Program-made: the position numbers and the translations under genes
Notes under the pieces: generated by a model
What the model saw: only the letters and a program-made list of their open reading frames with translations
Databases searched by the model: none
What the model was told of the DNA's origin: nothing
In this document: one piece after another, positions 16,651-22,908 of the stretch
How the letters are laid out: every line of letters starts with the position of its first letter
How positions within the stretch are numbered: the stretch's first letter is position 1
Assembly (NCBI GenBank): GCA_003022005.1
Contig: PXRQ01000112.1
Coordinates: 1-22,908 of the forward strand
DNA from: Halobacteriales archaeon QS_5_70_15
GTDB taxonomy: Archaea; Halobacteriota; Halobacteria; Halobacteriales; Haloarculaceae
Direction of reading: 5' to 3'
DNA: 22,908 nt

Positions 16651-17829
16651 ATGTCCCTCGACACCGGGGCCGTCGAGCCCGTCGTCCGGCAGCTCGGCGG
16701 TCTCGCCGAGGCGGCGCAGTCGCGCCCGGAGCACGCCGCGCTCGCCGTGGGCGTCGCTGCGCTCGTGGTCGTCGTCGGCTACGCCGCGCTGCGGCTGTAC
16801 CGGCGGGCGGCGGTCGACCGGCTGGTGCGCGCGCTCGGCAGGGTCGACGAGGTGGTCGTCCTCACGCACCCGAACCCGGACCCGGACGCGATGGCGAGCG
16901 CGCTGACGGTGGGGCAGATCGCCACCCTCGCCGGGACCGAGGCGACCATCCAGTACCCCGGGGAGATCCGGCACGAGGAGAACCGCGCGATGCAGACCGT
17001 ACTCGGCCTCGACATGAAGCACCTCTCGGCCGGCGAGGGGCTGGCTGCCGACCACGTCGTCCTCGTCGACCACAACGAGCCCCGGGGGTTCGCCGGCGCG
17101 GGCGGGCTCACGCCGTACGCCGTCGTGGATCACCATCCGGGGGAGGGGACGGGCGAGGCGTTCACCGACGTCCGCCCGGAGTACGGCGCCTGCGCGGCCA
17201 TCGTCACGGAGTACCTCCGCGACCTCGGGTGGCGGACGGACGAGACGGCCGACCGACGGCTGCCCGAGGACCTCGCAACGGCCCTGCTCTACGGCATCCA
17301 GTCGGACACGACGAACTTCTCACGGGGCTGTACGGACGCCGACTTCGAGGCCGCGGCGTTCCTCTTCCCGGCGACGAACCCGGAGGCGCTCGAGCGCATC
17401 GCCAACCCACCGGTCGGCTCGGAGGTGCTCGACGTGAAGGCCCGCGCCGCCACCAACCGGCGCAAGAACGGCTCGTTCGTCTGCTCGTTCGTCGGCCCGG
17501 TCTCGAACGTCGACGCGCTCGGGCAGGCCGCCGACGAACTCCTCCGCCTCGAGGGGGTGTCCGCGGTGGTCGTCGGGGGCGAGTCGGACGGGACGCTCCA
17601 CATCTCCGGCCGGTCGCGCGACGACCGCGTCCACATGGGCGAGTGCCTCGGTCGGGTCGTCGAGGACATCCCGATGGCGGACGCCGGCGGCCACGCCCGG
17701 ATGGGCGGCGGCCAGCTCTCGGTCGACCACCTCGGCGGCATCGGCCCGAGCGATGGCGTCTCGGTCGACGAACTCCGCGAACGGGTGTTCGCCGCCATGG
17801 CCGGCAAGGAATCGGTGACACCCACCTGA
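16651..17829 (+). CDS. Membrane-anchored DHH-family phosphoesterase
   Basis: A 392-residue protein with a single N-terminal transmembrane helix (about residues 29-49) that tethers a cytoplasmic DHH/DHHA1 domain. Metal-binding motifs are complete: THPNPDPDAMASA (H73, D77, D79), LVDHNE (D140), VVDHHPG (D160-H161-H162) and LYGIQSDT. The DHHA1 substrate motif GGHARMGGGQL is near the C-terminus. Such proteins hydrolyse small phosphodiesters (nano-RNA, pAp or cyclic dinucleotides); haloarchaeal members are annotated as DHH or RecJ-like phosphoesterases and may act on c-di-AMP products. The GTG/ATG choice is clear because AAAGTACTTTTCG, centred about 31 bp upstream, serves as the promoter element. 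It is monocistronic as far as visible. Confidence 0.9.
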   Translation: MSLDTGAVEPVVRQLGGLAEAAQSRPEHAALAVGVAALVVVVGYAALRLYRRAAVDRLVRALGRVDEVVVLTHPNPDPDAMASALTVGQIATLAGTEATIQYPGEIRHEENRAMQTVLGLDMKHLSAGEGLAADHVVLVDHNEPRGFAGAGGLTPYAVVDHHPGEGTGEAFTDVRPEYGACAAIVTEYLRDLGWRTDETADRRLPEDLATALLYGIQSDTTNFSRGCTDADFEAAAFLFPATNPEALERIANPPVGSEVLDVKARAATNRRKNGSFVCSFVGPVSNVDALGQAADELLRLEGVSAVVVGGESDGTLHISGRSRDDRVHMGECLGRVVEDIPMADAGGHARMGGGQLSVDHLGGIGPSDGVSVDELRERVFAAMAGKESVTPT

Positions 17830-18009
17830 GGCGCGACCCCCACGCCACGGACGTAGTGTAGTTCCCGACCCGGCGGCCGGTCGGAGAGCCCCCGGACCGT
17901 TCGACGTACCGTCCGAGCCCGCATCGGTCCCGGCAGCTCGGCCGACGTCGAGTCCGCGGGCCGAGCGGCAGGGTCGCTTATCGTCCTCCGGGCCGTAGTA
18001 TCGACGCTC

Positions 18010-18306
18010 ATGGTTCCAGCGAGCAAGTCCCCCGGGCCGACTGCGGACCGTGCGTTCAGGACCGGTGTCCTCGCGGCCGCCGTCGTCGCGCTCGCCGTGG
18101 TCGGGTTCCTCTACTGGATCGGCGAGTTCACGCCGCTCCTGGTCGGGTTCACGCTGATCGTCCTCTTTCCTGTGTACATGCTCCTCGCTGCGTCGGTCCT
18201 CAGCAAGTGGCTGGGCTACGACAGGGACGTCTCCGACCTGCGACGGGTCCGGCGGGAGGTCGGGGAGGACGGGTCGGATCACCGGTGGGGACGCGGGCGA
18301 CCGTAG
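18010..18306 (+). CDS. Small two-helix membrane protein
   Basis: A 98-residue protein with two hydrophobic helices, about residues 18-38 and 43-65, separated by a short acidic turn (IGEFTP). A charged cytoplasmic tail (YDRDVSDLRRVRREVGEDG) follows. A TATA-like GCTTATCG (17976-17983) lies about 30 bp before ATG 18010, which supports expression. I recognise no specific family; many haloarchaeal genomes carry similar lone small membrane proteins. It is convergent with the SagB-type C-terminal fragment, 61 bp away. Confidence 0.7.
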   Translation: MVPASKSPGPTADRAFRTGVLAAAVVALAVVGFLYWIGEFTPLLVGFTLIVLFPVYMLLAASVLSKWLGYDRDVSDLRRVRREVGEDGSDHRWGRGRP

Positions 18307-18367
18307 CCTCACACCCGACCGAGGTCTCCCCTGGTGGAGACCTCCCCCTGCTGATCTCTCCGTGCCG

Positions 18368-19051
18368 CTACTTCCTGGCCTTCCCGAGCGCGAACATCGT
18401 CATCGGCGACCGGTCCGCGGCCCGCGGCGAGAGGTGCTCGATCACGAGGTCGTCGTAGAACGTGAACCCGCGGCCGCCGAGGCCGAGGTGGGCGTACGTG
18501 GCGAGGTAGAGCCGGCCGAGCGCGATCCCGCCCGCCAGCTGTGCCAGCCGGTAGCCGCGGTTCCCGAGGCGCTCGACGACCCGGTCGACGTCAGCCAGCA
18601 GGTAGACGTTCGCGGCGGCGTCGCCCACGACCGGCTGGTCGAGCGCGAGGTGACCCGCGGTCTCGCGGCTACCGCCGCTCGACGTTTCCGCGGGCGAACC
18701 CGCGCCCGTCTCCCTGTCGGTGTCGCCCACCCGCTCCAGGGCCTTCGAGCCGGGACGGTACCGGTACGCGCCGCGCTCGATCCCGTCGACGGCGTGGACC
18801 AGACAGTAGCAGCCGAGCAGGCCGCGGTCCACGCCGGCGGCCGTCGGGACCCCGCGGAGCGCCCGGTCGAGTACCGTGGCGAACTTCCGGGCGCTCACCG
18901 ACTCGTGACCGAACTCCCGGAGTGACCCGCGGCGCTCGATGGTCGCGCCGACCGGCCGGGGCGAGGCCGTCTCGGCGTCGACCGGGTCGAGTTCGTTCGC
19001 GGTGAACGTGCACGTCGTCGTCGCGTCCGTGGCGTCCTCGTCGGGAGGCAT
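18368..19051 (-). pseudogene. C-terminal half of a SagB-type nitroreductase (gene split by an insertion)
   Basis: The reading frame (ATG 19051, 227 codons; a TTG lies at 19072) encodes a flavin-binding nitroreductase fold of the SagB/ThcOx type. Visible segments are DPVDAETASPRPV, IERRGSLREFGHESVSA, CYCLVHAVDGIERGAYRY, GHLALDQPVVGDAAANVYLL, RGYRLAQLAGGIALGRLYLATYA and GGRGFTFYDD. In haloarchaea this sequence is the second half of a ~500-residue two-domain protein. The matching first half lies at 20395-20793 on the same strand, and ~1.3 kb of foreign DNA separates them. A palindromic GGAATATTCC (19078-19087) sits about 31 bp upstream and could drive the fragment. The half may still fold as a single nitroreductase, so loss of function is likely but not proven. 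Confidence 0.72.
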
Positions 19052-19245
19052 GGCCGACGTATCTCGTGGCAATGCAAGGAATATTCCGCCCCCGCCGGTC
19101 TGAACGGCGCCGTGACAGCGCTGCCGCTCGCCGGTCTTCCTCTACTTGGTTCCATTAACACCAGAACCACTTAAACCGAGCGAATCCGGTCGCGCGTCGA
19201 TCGTCACAAGACAGCGTGACCGCTCCGCATACGTCGATACGAACG

Positions 19246-19380
19246 GTGATCGTCCTGTCCGGGGTACGGGTCCTGATGTCTCTGTCGCTCACGCCCCGCG
19301 AGGCGCGGTCGCTCGCGTCGGGCATCGCCGAAGTCGCCCGGGCGCTCGAGGAGGGCGACATCGCCGAGGTGGAGCGATGA
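19246..19380 (+). CDS. Tiny acidic ORF in the island (44 codons from GTG, 34 from ATG 19276)
   Basis: It reads MSLSLTPREARSLASGI then AEVARALEEGDIAEVER from the ATG at 19276; a GTG at 19246 adds ten hydrophobic-leaning residues. A single amphipathic, alanine/glutamate-rich helix is predicted by eye. The stop codon overlaps the next start in the sequence ATGA (19377-19380), the classical sign of translational coupling. A TATA-like ACTTAAAC lies at about 19168-19175, beside an imperfect TGGTTC/GAACCA dyad. I do not recognise a family, and the size makes it uncertain. Confidence 0.45.
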   Translation: MIVLSGVRVLMSLSLTPREARSLASGIAEVARALEEGDIAEVER

Positions 19381-19511
19381 GCAGCACCGAGCACTACGAC
19401 TCGTCCGGGTCCGAGGAGGTGGAACTCTCCCGCGTCGGCGACAGTCACTGGTGGGTACTCGAGGCGTGGATCGCCGCGCCGGACTCGGTGTACGCCGATG
19501 TCGAGCAGTAG
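19377..19511 (+). CDS. 44-aa acidic peptide, ATGA-coupled
   Basis: The sequence starts MSSTEHYDSSGSEEVELSRV and ends GDSHWWVLEAWIAAPDSVY ADVEQ: an acidic head followed by a Trp-rich amphipathic segment. Its ATG overlaps the stop of the preceding ORF by four bases, so the two are probably translated together. No family recognised. It could be a small structural or regulatory peptide of a mobile element. Confidence 0.45.
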   Translation: MSSTEHYDSSGSEEVELSRVGDSHWWVLEAWIAAPDSVYADVEQ

Positions 19512-19637
19512 GGGCGTGCGGAGCCGCTCCCGTCGACGCGACCCCAGGGGCCCGACCCGGGGAGACCGGCACGTAGCCGGCCGGACTCGGTGAATCTGGC
19601 CGAACCGTTTTCAAATCAACCGGAAGAACTCAAAAAC

Positions 19638-19835
19638 ATGGAACTGGTGGCACGACGGACGCAGATATACGCGGTAGTGATCTTCGCGATGACGGCGGCG
19701 CAGAAGGCGGGCGTGGGTATCCCGCGCCTGACCGGGATGCTCATCGGCGCGTACCTGTTCACGATCCTCTTTCAGCAGCTCGCTCGCGGCGGGAAGATCC
19801 TCTGGCGGCGAGCGCGTACCGGACCGGCCGAATAA
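19638..19835 (+). CDS. 65-aa small membrane protein of the island
   Basis: ATG 19638 lies about 26 bp after TTTTCAAAT (19608-19616), so it has its own leaderless-type promoter. After a basic start (MELVARRTQ) there are two hydrophobic stretches, roughly residues 9-22 and 33-47, separated by KAGVGIPRLTG, and then a basic tail (KILWRRARTG). Two short helices, or one long helix plus an amphipathic one, are possible. It is followed by the Gly-rich gene 46 bp downstream in the same direction. No family recognised; small membrane proteins of this kind are common in haloarchaeal viruses and plasmids. Confidence 0.55.
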   Translation: MELVARRTQIYAVVIFAMTAAQKAGVGIPRLTGMLIGAYLFTILFQQLARGGKILWRRARTGPAE

Positions 19836-19881
19836 CGGCCTGGCCGGGGCGTTTTTGAGTGTTTAGTCGAAATCTAGACAC

Positions 19882-20946
19882 ATGGCGAGACTTCCCGGCG
19901 GATTCGGCGGTAGGGGCGATGAGGACGACGAAGACAGTAGCGGGCGAGACGGCTCCCGTCCGACCGGTATCGCCGGTCCGGACGACACGCCCGACGGCGG
20001 CGGTGGGGGCGGTTCCAGCGGCGGTTCCTTGAGTGACCGGACGCGCGACCGTCGGGCGTCACGCCGTGTCGGAGGCGGCGGTGGCGGCGGCAGCTCGTCG
20101 GGCGGCGGCGCACCGCGCGGCGCCGAGCGTGCCGTCGAGCAGACGCTGGAGCCCGTGGCCGACCCGCCGTCGAAGGACCCCACCGTCCGGGATACGGACG
20201 CTCCTCGCGGCGCCGAGCGCGCCGTCGAGCAGACGCCGGACGACGTCGACGAGTCTCCGGACCGACGGCGCCGGCGGACGCCCCTCGACGAGCGACGACG
20301 AGGTCGTGACCGCACGCGAGGGGGCGACGACTATCTCGACGGCATAGCCCGGGACGTCAGTCGGAGTGTACAGCGCGGGGGAGCGGCGTCGGAGGCCGCC
20401 CGCGGCGTCGGCGAGCGTTCCCCGAAAGTCCCCATCCCGGAGCACGTCGAACCGGCCCGTGTGTGGGTCGAAGTGGTAGACGCCGGGGTCGAACTCGCCG
20501 GGGTCGTCGGTCACCGCGTAGAGGTCGACGTGGTAGAGCTTCCCCGTGCAGGAGGCCGCGCGGAAGCGGACCGTCTGCCCGCCCCGGTCCAGCTCCTTCG
20601 TGACGCCGGTCGCGTAGTGACAGAGCGTGTGGACGTCCGGGTCGGGGGCCGGATCGGGCGGCCCGCACGTCGGCACCGGGTCCGACTGTGCGACCGGCCG
20701 GGGCTTGTTCGACGGGTCCATCCGGACGGGGCTCTCGCGGATGCTCCGCGGGGAGTGGTTCGTCCGCTCGTGGTACTCGCGGGCGTCGACCATACCCGGT
20801 GGTACCCTTCGACGCACAAAACGGTTCGAGCCGTCCCCGTCACTCCGGGTACCGGTTCCCGACGCTCGCGCTCAGGTACTCGTCGAGGAGCGTGGGGAAG
20901 TCCCGTCCGCGGAGGTACCGCAGGCCGAAGTCCTCCGCCCAGTTGA
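19882..20946 (+). CDS. Gly/Asp/Arg-rich low-complexity protein; 3' part reads into the host gene
   Basis: It starts [20 protein letters not shown], 46 bp after the membrane-peptide gene. The first ~170 residues look native to the island: glycine-serine linkers ([10 protein letters not shown] and a second run), an exact 12-residue duplication [12 protein letters not shown] spaced 30 residues apart (a 90-bp DNA repeat, 20113-20145 and 20203-20235), an Arg-rich stretch, and a helix with [15 protein letters not shown]. After about base 20395 the frame continues only as the antisense of the SagB-type N-terminal half and the PIN gene to a stop at 20944-20946, so the original C-terminus is probably missing. 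It may be an intrinsically disordered structural protein of a virus or plasmid. Function unknown. Confidence 0.4.
   Translation: MARLPGGFGGRGDEDDEDSSGRDGSRPTGIAGPDDTPDGGGGGGSSGGSLSDRTRDRRASRRVGGGGGGGSSSGGGAPRGAERAVEQTLEPVADPPSKDPTVRDTDAPRGAERAVEQTPDDVDESPDRRRRRTPLDERRRGRDRTRGGDDYLDGIARDVSRSVQRGGAASEAARGVGERSPKVPIPEHVEPARVWVEVVDAGVELAGVVGHRVEVDVVELPRAGGRAEADRLPAPVQLLRDAGRVVTERVDVRVGGRIGRPARRHRVRLCDRPGLVRRVHPDGALADAPRGVVRPLVVLAGVDHTRWYPSTHKTVRAVPVTPGTGSRRSRSGTRRGAWGSPVRGGTAGRSPPPS
20395..20793 (-). pseudogene. N-terminal half of the SagB-type nitroreductase
   Basis: From ATG 20793 the frame gives [66 protein letters not shown] and [20 protein letters not shown]. This is the characteristic opening of SagB-family (McbC/ThcOx-like) FMN-dependent dehydrogenases. 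Homology ends after LADAAGG near 20395; the frame stays open to 20059, but that extension is the antisense of the Gly-rich gene. The second half is at 18368-19051. The gene is 46 bp downstream of the PIN gene on the same strand, so it was probably transcribed with it. No cyclodehydratase or precursor peptide of a RiPP pathway is visible nearby. Confidence 0.75.
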
Positions 20947-21514
20947 TGATGCCGGTGTCCTCGGTGACGACGCCGGCGTCGAGCTCGCGGGCGAGGATGA
21001 GCAGGTCGAAGTCCTCCCGGGAGTCGAGCACGCCGCGGCGGAGCGTCGAGCGGTACTCCTCGCGCAGGTCCGAGATGACGCGGTCGACGGCGGTGATGCC
21101 GCCGTCCCCTCCCGACTCGTCCGCGTCGCTCCGGGACTCCTCGGCCTTCCGGACGGCCTTCTCCGAGACCCTGAGTCCCCGATTCACGCGGTCGGCCATC
21201 TCGTCGATGTACTCGTAGACGAGCTCGGCGGGGATCATCACGCCGTACCGGTCGGGGTTCTTCTTGATGAGCCAGGTGTTGAGCTTCGAGCGGGTCTCGG
21301 GCGGGACCTCCCGGTCGTCCAGCATCGCCGTGAGTTCCTCGTACACCGACGGGGGGATGTAACAGGAGATGTTGAGCCGGAGTTTCGCCTCGGCGATCAG
21401 GTCGAGCAGGCGGGCGAGCGCGCTCGCGAGGTCCTCCTCGTCCCGCCGGATCTCGTCGGTGAGGAAGACGGACGTGTCGAGGACGAACCGCTGTTTCAGC
21501 GGGTGTTCCGGCAT
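20840..21514 (-). CDS. RNA ligase partner protein (PIN-domain, COG1458-like)
   Basis: A 224-residue protein opening with [15 protein letters not shown], the first acidic motif of a PIN nuclease domain (D13). Further conserved parts are [37 protein letters not shown], the acidic [16 protein letters not shown] and [19 protein letters not shown], which supplies the later PIN acidic residues. This combination defines the archaeal 'RNA ligase partner' family, normally encoded next to an ATP-dependent Rnl3-type RNA ligase. No ligase gene is visible on either side, so here it is an orphan, or the ligase lies elsewhere. An acidic Ser/Asp/Gly insert (about residues 132-143) is a typical halophilic loop. 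GTTTATAC on the minus strand, centred 27 bp upstream, marks a leaderless start. Confidence 0.9.
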   Translation of the reverse strand: MPEHPLKQRFVLDTSVFLTDEIRRDEEDLASALARLLDLIAEAKLRLNISCYIPPSVYEELTAMLDDREVPPETRSKLNTWLIKKNPDRYGVMIPAELVYEYIDEMADRVNRGLRVSEKAVRKAEESRSDADESGGDGGITAVDRVISDLREEYRSTLRRGVLDSREDFDLLILARELDAGVVTEDTGIINWAEDFGLRYLRGRDFPTLLDEYLSASVGNRYPE

Positions 21515-21536
21515 GATGGGGGGTCGGCCCCCGGCG

Positions 21537-21544
21537 GTATAAAC
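21537..21544 (-). promoter_or_regulatory. TATA box of the RNA ligase partner gene
   Basis: GTTTATAC on the minus strand, about 27 bp before the ATG at 21514, is the only A/T-rich element in a GC-rich leader and fits an archaeal TATA box for a leaderless mRNA. Transcription would continue into the SagB-type N-terminal half. Confidence 0.6.
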
Positions 21545-21707
21545 GGTCGCGGTCGTTCGGACGGGGCCGACAACGCGCGGTCGAGGGCGGCCGGTCGGAT
21601 CGTCGAGGGCCGGCGGCCATTCCGGTGTGCCGGACGTCGAGACGCGATAGGCCTCTCGAGCACCGCGAGGCGGATCGGCGGTCGCTCCGCGGTCCAGTCC
21701 CGCCCGG

Positions 21708-22163
21708 TCAGAAGTCGGGGAGGTCGTCGGGTGCCTCGTACTCCGTCTCCCAGTCGATGTACACGTCCTTCAGAACGTCACAGACCACCTGTCCCAGTTC
21801 GGTCAGCCCGGCGTTGATAGCGGAGACCGTTCCCCAGGAATCGAGGTCGGGGTGGATGTCCCGCTCCTTCCAGTTCTCCGGGAGGCCGGGGGCGTGGTAG
21901 CCCACGCGTTCCGCGTGTGAATCCCAGAAGAAGTCGAACCGCTCGATCAGCCCCAGATCGACCACTATCCGGAACTCGTACTCGTCCATGTCGGTGTGTT
22001 CGGTCCACTCCTCGAACGCCCGCTCCCACGCCCCCTCCCGGAGATACTCCTCGATCTCCTCGCGCCTGTAATCGGTGCCGTCATCGACCTGCGTGTCCTC
22101 GTACTCGTTCGGATCCGTCGCCTCCAGTTCGGGGGGATCCGGGGGTTCGGCGGTCAGGGCCAT
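21708..22163 (-). CDS. Acidic haloarchaeal hypothetical protein
   Basis: A 151-residue, strongly acidic, soluble protein. ATG 22163 was chosen because [18 protein letters not shown] begins the protein-like part and GGCTTATCAG lies about 26 bp upstream; the frame extends to 22307 with unlikely composition. Visible segments are [58 protein letters not shown] and [19 protein letters not shown]. The pattern is well conserved in appearance (many Trp/Asp pairs), as in halophile-specific proteins, but I cannot give a function or a secure family name. It is transcribed in the same direction as the PIN gene, with 193 bp between. Confidence 0.8.
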   Translation of the reverse strand: MALTAEPPDPPELEATDPNEYEDTQVDDGTDYRREEIEEYLREGAWERAFEEWTEHTDMDEYEFRIVVDLGLIERFDFFWDSHAERVGYHAPGLPENWKERDIHPDLDSWGTVSAINAGLTELGQVVCDVLKDVYIDWETEYEAPDDLPDF

Positions 22164-22194
22164 GCGGGTCGTTCGCCAACTCGACTGATAAGCC

Positions 22195-22842
22195 TGTCCC
22201 GGTCCCGGCGACGCGGCGAGCGGCGCTGTCCCCTCGATCCGTCCGTCGGACCGCTCGCCGGAGGGACGGATCCGATCGCAGCGATCCCGATTCGACTTCC
22301 CGAACATCCCGCCAGCGGCCGTACGCGGGATCCCGCGGTCGCCCGCCGCCCACGGCCGACCCGTGCGGCCGGACTCCCCAAACCGGTGTCCAGCAGCGCG
22401 ATTCCCCTCGGGTGCTCGCCAGTAAAGGACTACACCGGATCGTGTGGGAACCGAGCGGCGGCCCCCCGGCGGGGTCGGCGAAGCGGCTTTGATGTCCGAT
22501 GGATCTCAAAGGCGAGGTCCCGCCGAGCACACCCCGGGTATCGAGCACAGTCACCGGTTCGCTCGTCCCGACGCCCGGGCAGCCGATACGGTCCCGATGC
22601 CGTCGGCCGGGGCTGCTCGAGGCGACACCACCACGGAGGCGGATAGCGTCGGAAGGTGCGCCCGACGGGATGGCAACCGGACACACCGACACGTTATGCT
22701 CCGGTGAACGCCGACGCCGTCTGCGGAGTGTATCGCTGATTTCAGTGGATCTGGACGCCGTCTGGCGATATGGGGCGTCTCAACACGTTTCGAGCTATTG
22801 ATCCAGCCCCGTTTAATATCTATATCGTTATTATTCTACATC
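22195..22842. other. Gene-free stretch before the right edge
   Basis: About 650 bp without a convincing gene. Open frames on both strands are short, Arg/Pro/Gly-rich and lack promoters or recognisable motifs. No tRNA or inverted-repeat element was found. GC falls towards the right end, where the promoter of the last gene begins. Confidence 0.5.
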
Positions 22843-22908
22843 ATGGACGAGTGTGATCTCAGAACGCCGACGAAGCAGTACCTCATGCGGGGGGCAGTCA
22901 CTGCGATA
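22843..22908 (+). CDS. Start of an unidentified gene, cut by the window edge
   Basis: ATG 22843 opens 22 codons without a stop to the end of the window, reading MDECDLRTPTKQYLMRG AVTAI. The start is supported by TTTAATAT (22812-22819), centred about 28 bp upstream, the usual leaderless arrangement. Too little is visible to name a family. Confidence 0.5.
   Translation, partial: MDECDLRTPTKQYLMRGAVTAI

Larger units (their letters stand above)
19052..20394. mobile_element. 1.3-kb cargo island separating the halves of the SagB-type gene
   Basis: This segment lies exactly between the points where SagB-type homology stops on each side. All its plausible genes run on the plus strand, opposite to the disrupted gene: a 34-44 aa ORF, a 44-aa ORF overlapping it by ATGA, a 65-aa membrane peptide and a Gly/Asp/Arg-rich protein. 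Several have their own TATA-like boxes. I see no integrase, transposase, long terminal repeats or tRNA, so the mechanism of entry is unknown, and part of the host gene (an estimated 130-150 codons) was lost. The run of tiny genes plus a small membrane protein resembles virus or plasmid modules of haloarchaea, but that is only an impression. Confidence 0.5.

Noticed and set aside
20059..20394. Continuation of the SagB-type minus-strand frame beyond LADAAGG
   Set aside because: It no longer resembles the family and mirrors the Gly-rich plus-strand gene, including its 90-bp duplication; treated as an accidental open frame.
22444..22707. 87-codon plus-strand ORF near the right edge
   Set aside because: Arg/Gly/Ala-rich, no promoter or motif, and overlapping frames on the other strand are equally open.

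Overview
The window is haloarchaeal chromosomal or plasmid DNA. It has very high GC, strongly acidic proteins, A/T-rich TATA-like boxes about 25-30 bp before many start codons (leaderless mRNAs), and several archaeal or haloarchaeal families: DUF7286-like, DUF5791-like, an RNA ligase partner PIN protein and a HisKA_7TM-type kinase. It holds about 17 recognisable protein genes, a few tiny ones, and an unusual number of broken genes and small inverted-repeat elements. I saw no rRNA, tRNA or CRISPR array.

Layout. (1) 1-4088: the 3' part of a DUF7286-like secretion/pilus-cluster protein; a minus-strand DUF4392 (glutamate cyclase-like) gene with a 1-nt frameshift; and, divergently, a 7TM-sensor histidine kinase, also with a 1-nt frameshift. 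(2) 4157-9215: two insertions that share both ends (E1, 4157-4549, with a 66-aa membrane peptide ORF; E2, 8231-9215, with an arsenate reductase/LMW phosphatase gene). They bracket a creatininase-family gene and a large GH13 alpha-amylase gene. (3) 9400-12403: a MATE exporter and an amidase that has lost the segment carrying its nucleophilic serine, with an 18-bp tandem repeat between them. (4) 12404-15236: a 78-bp perfect-TIR MITE exactly at the amidase stop codon, a CPA-type Na+/H+ antiporter with RCK domains, an RNase J C-terminal fragment, a second diverged 78-bp MITE and another small inverted repeat. (5) 15237-18306: ordinary housekeeping-like genes (DUF5791-like plus NAD-dependent epimerase as an operon, a membrane-anchored DHH phosphoesterase, a 2-TM peptide). 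(6) 18368-20793: a SagB-type nitroreductase gene whose N- and C-terminal halves lie 1.3 kb apart on the minus strand, with an island of small plus-strand ORFs between them. (7) 20840-22908: the RNA ligase partner PIN protein, a haloarchaeal hypothetical protein, an empty stretch, and the start of a gene leaving the window.

The most interesting signals are the paired elements E1/E2, which have the same ~85-bp left and ~81-bp right ends but unrelated cargo, and the cargo island inserted into the SagB-type gene. Together with two MITEs and five damaged genes, they mark this as a repeatedly invaded accessory region. Family names are from recognition by eye; no database search was possible.
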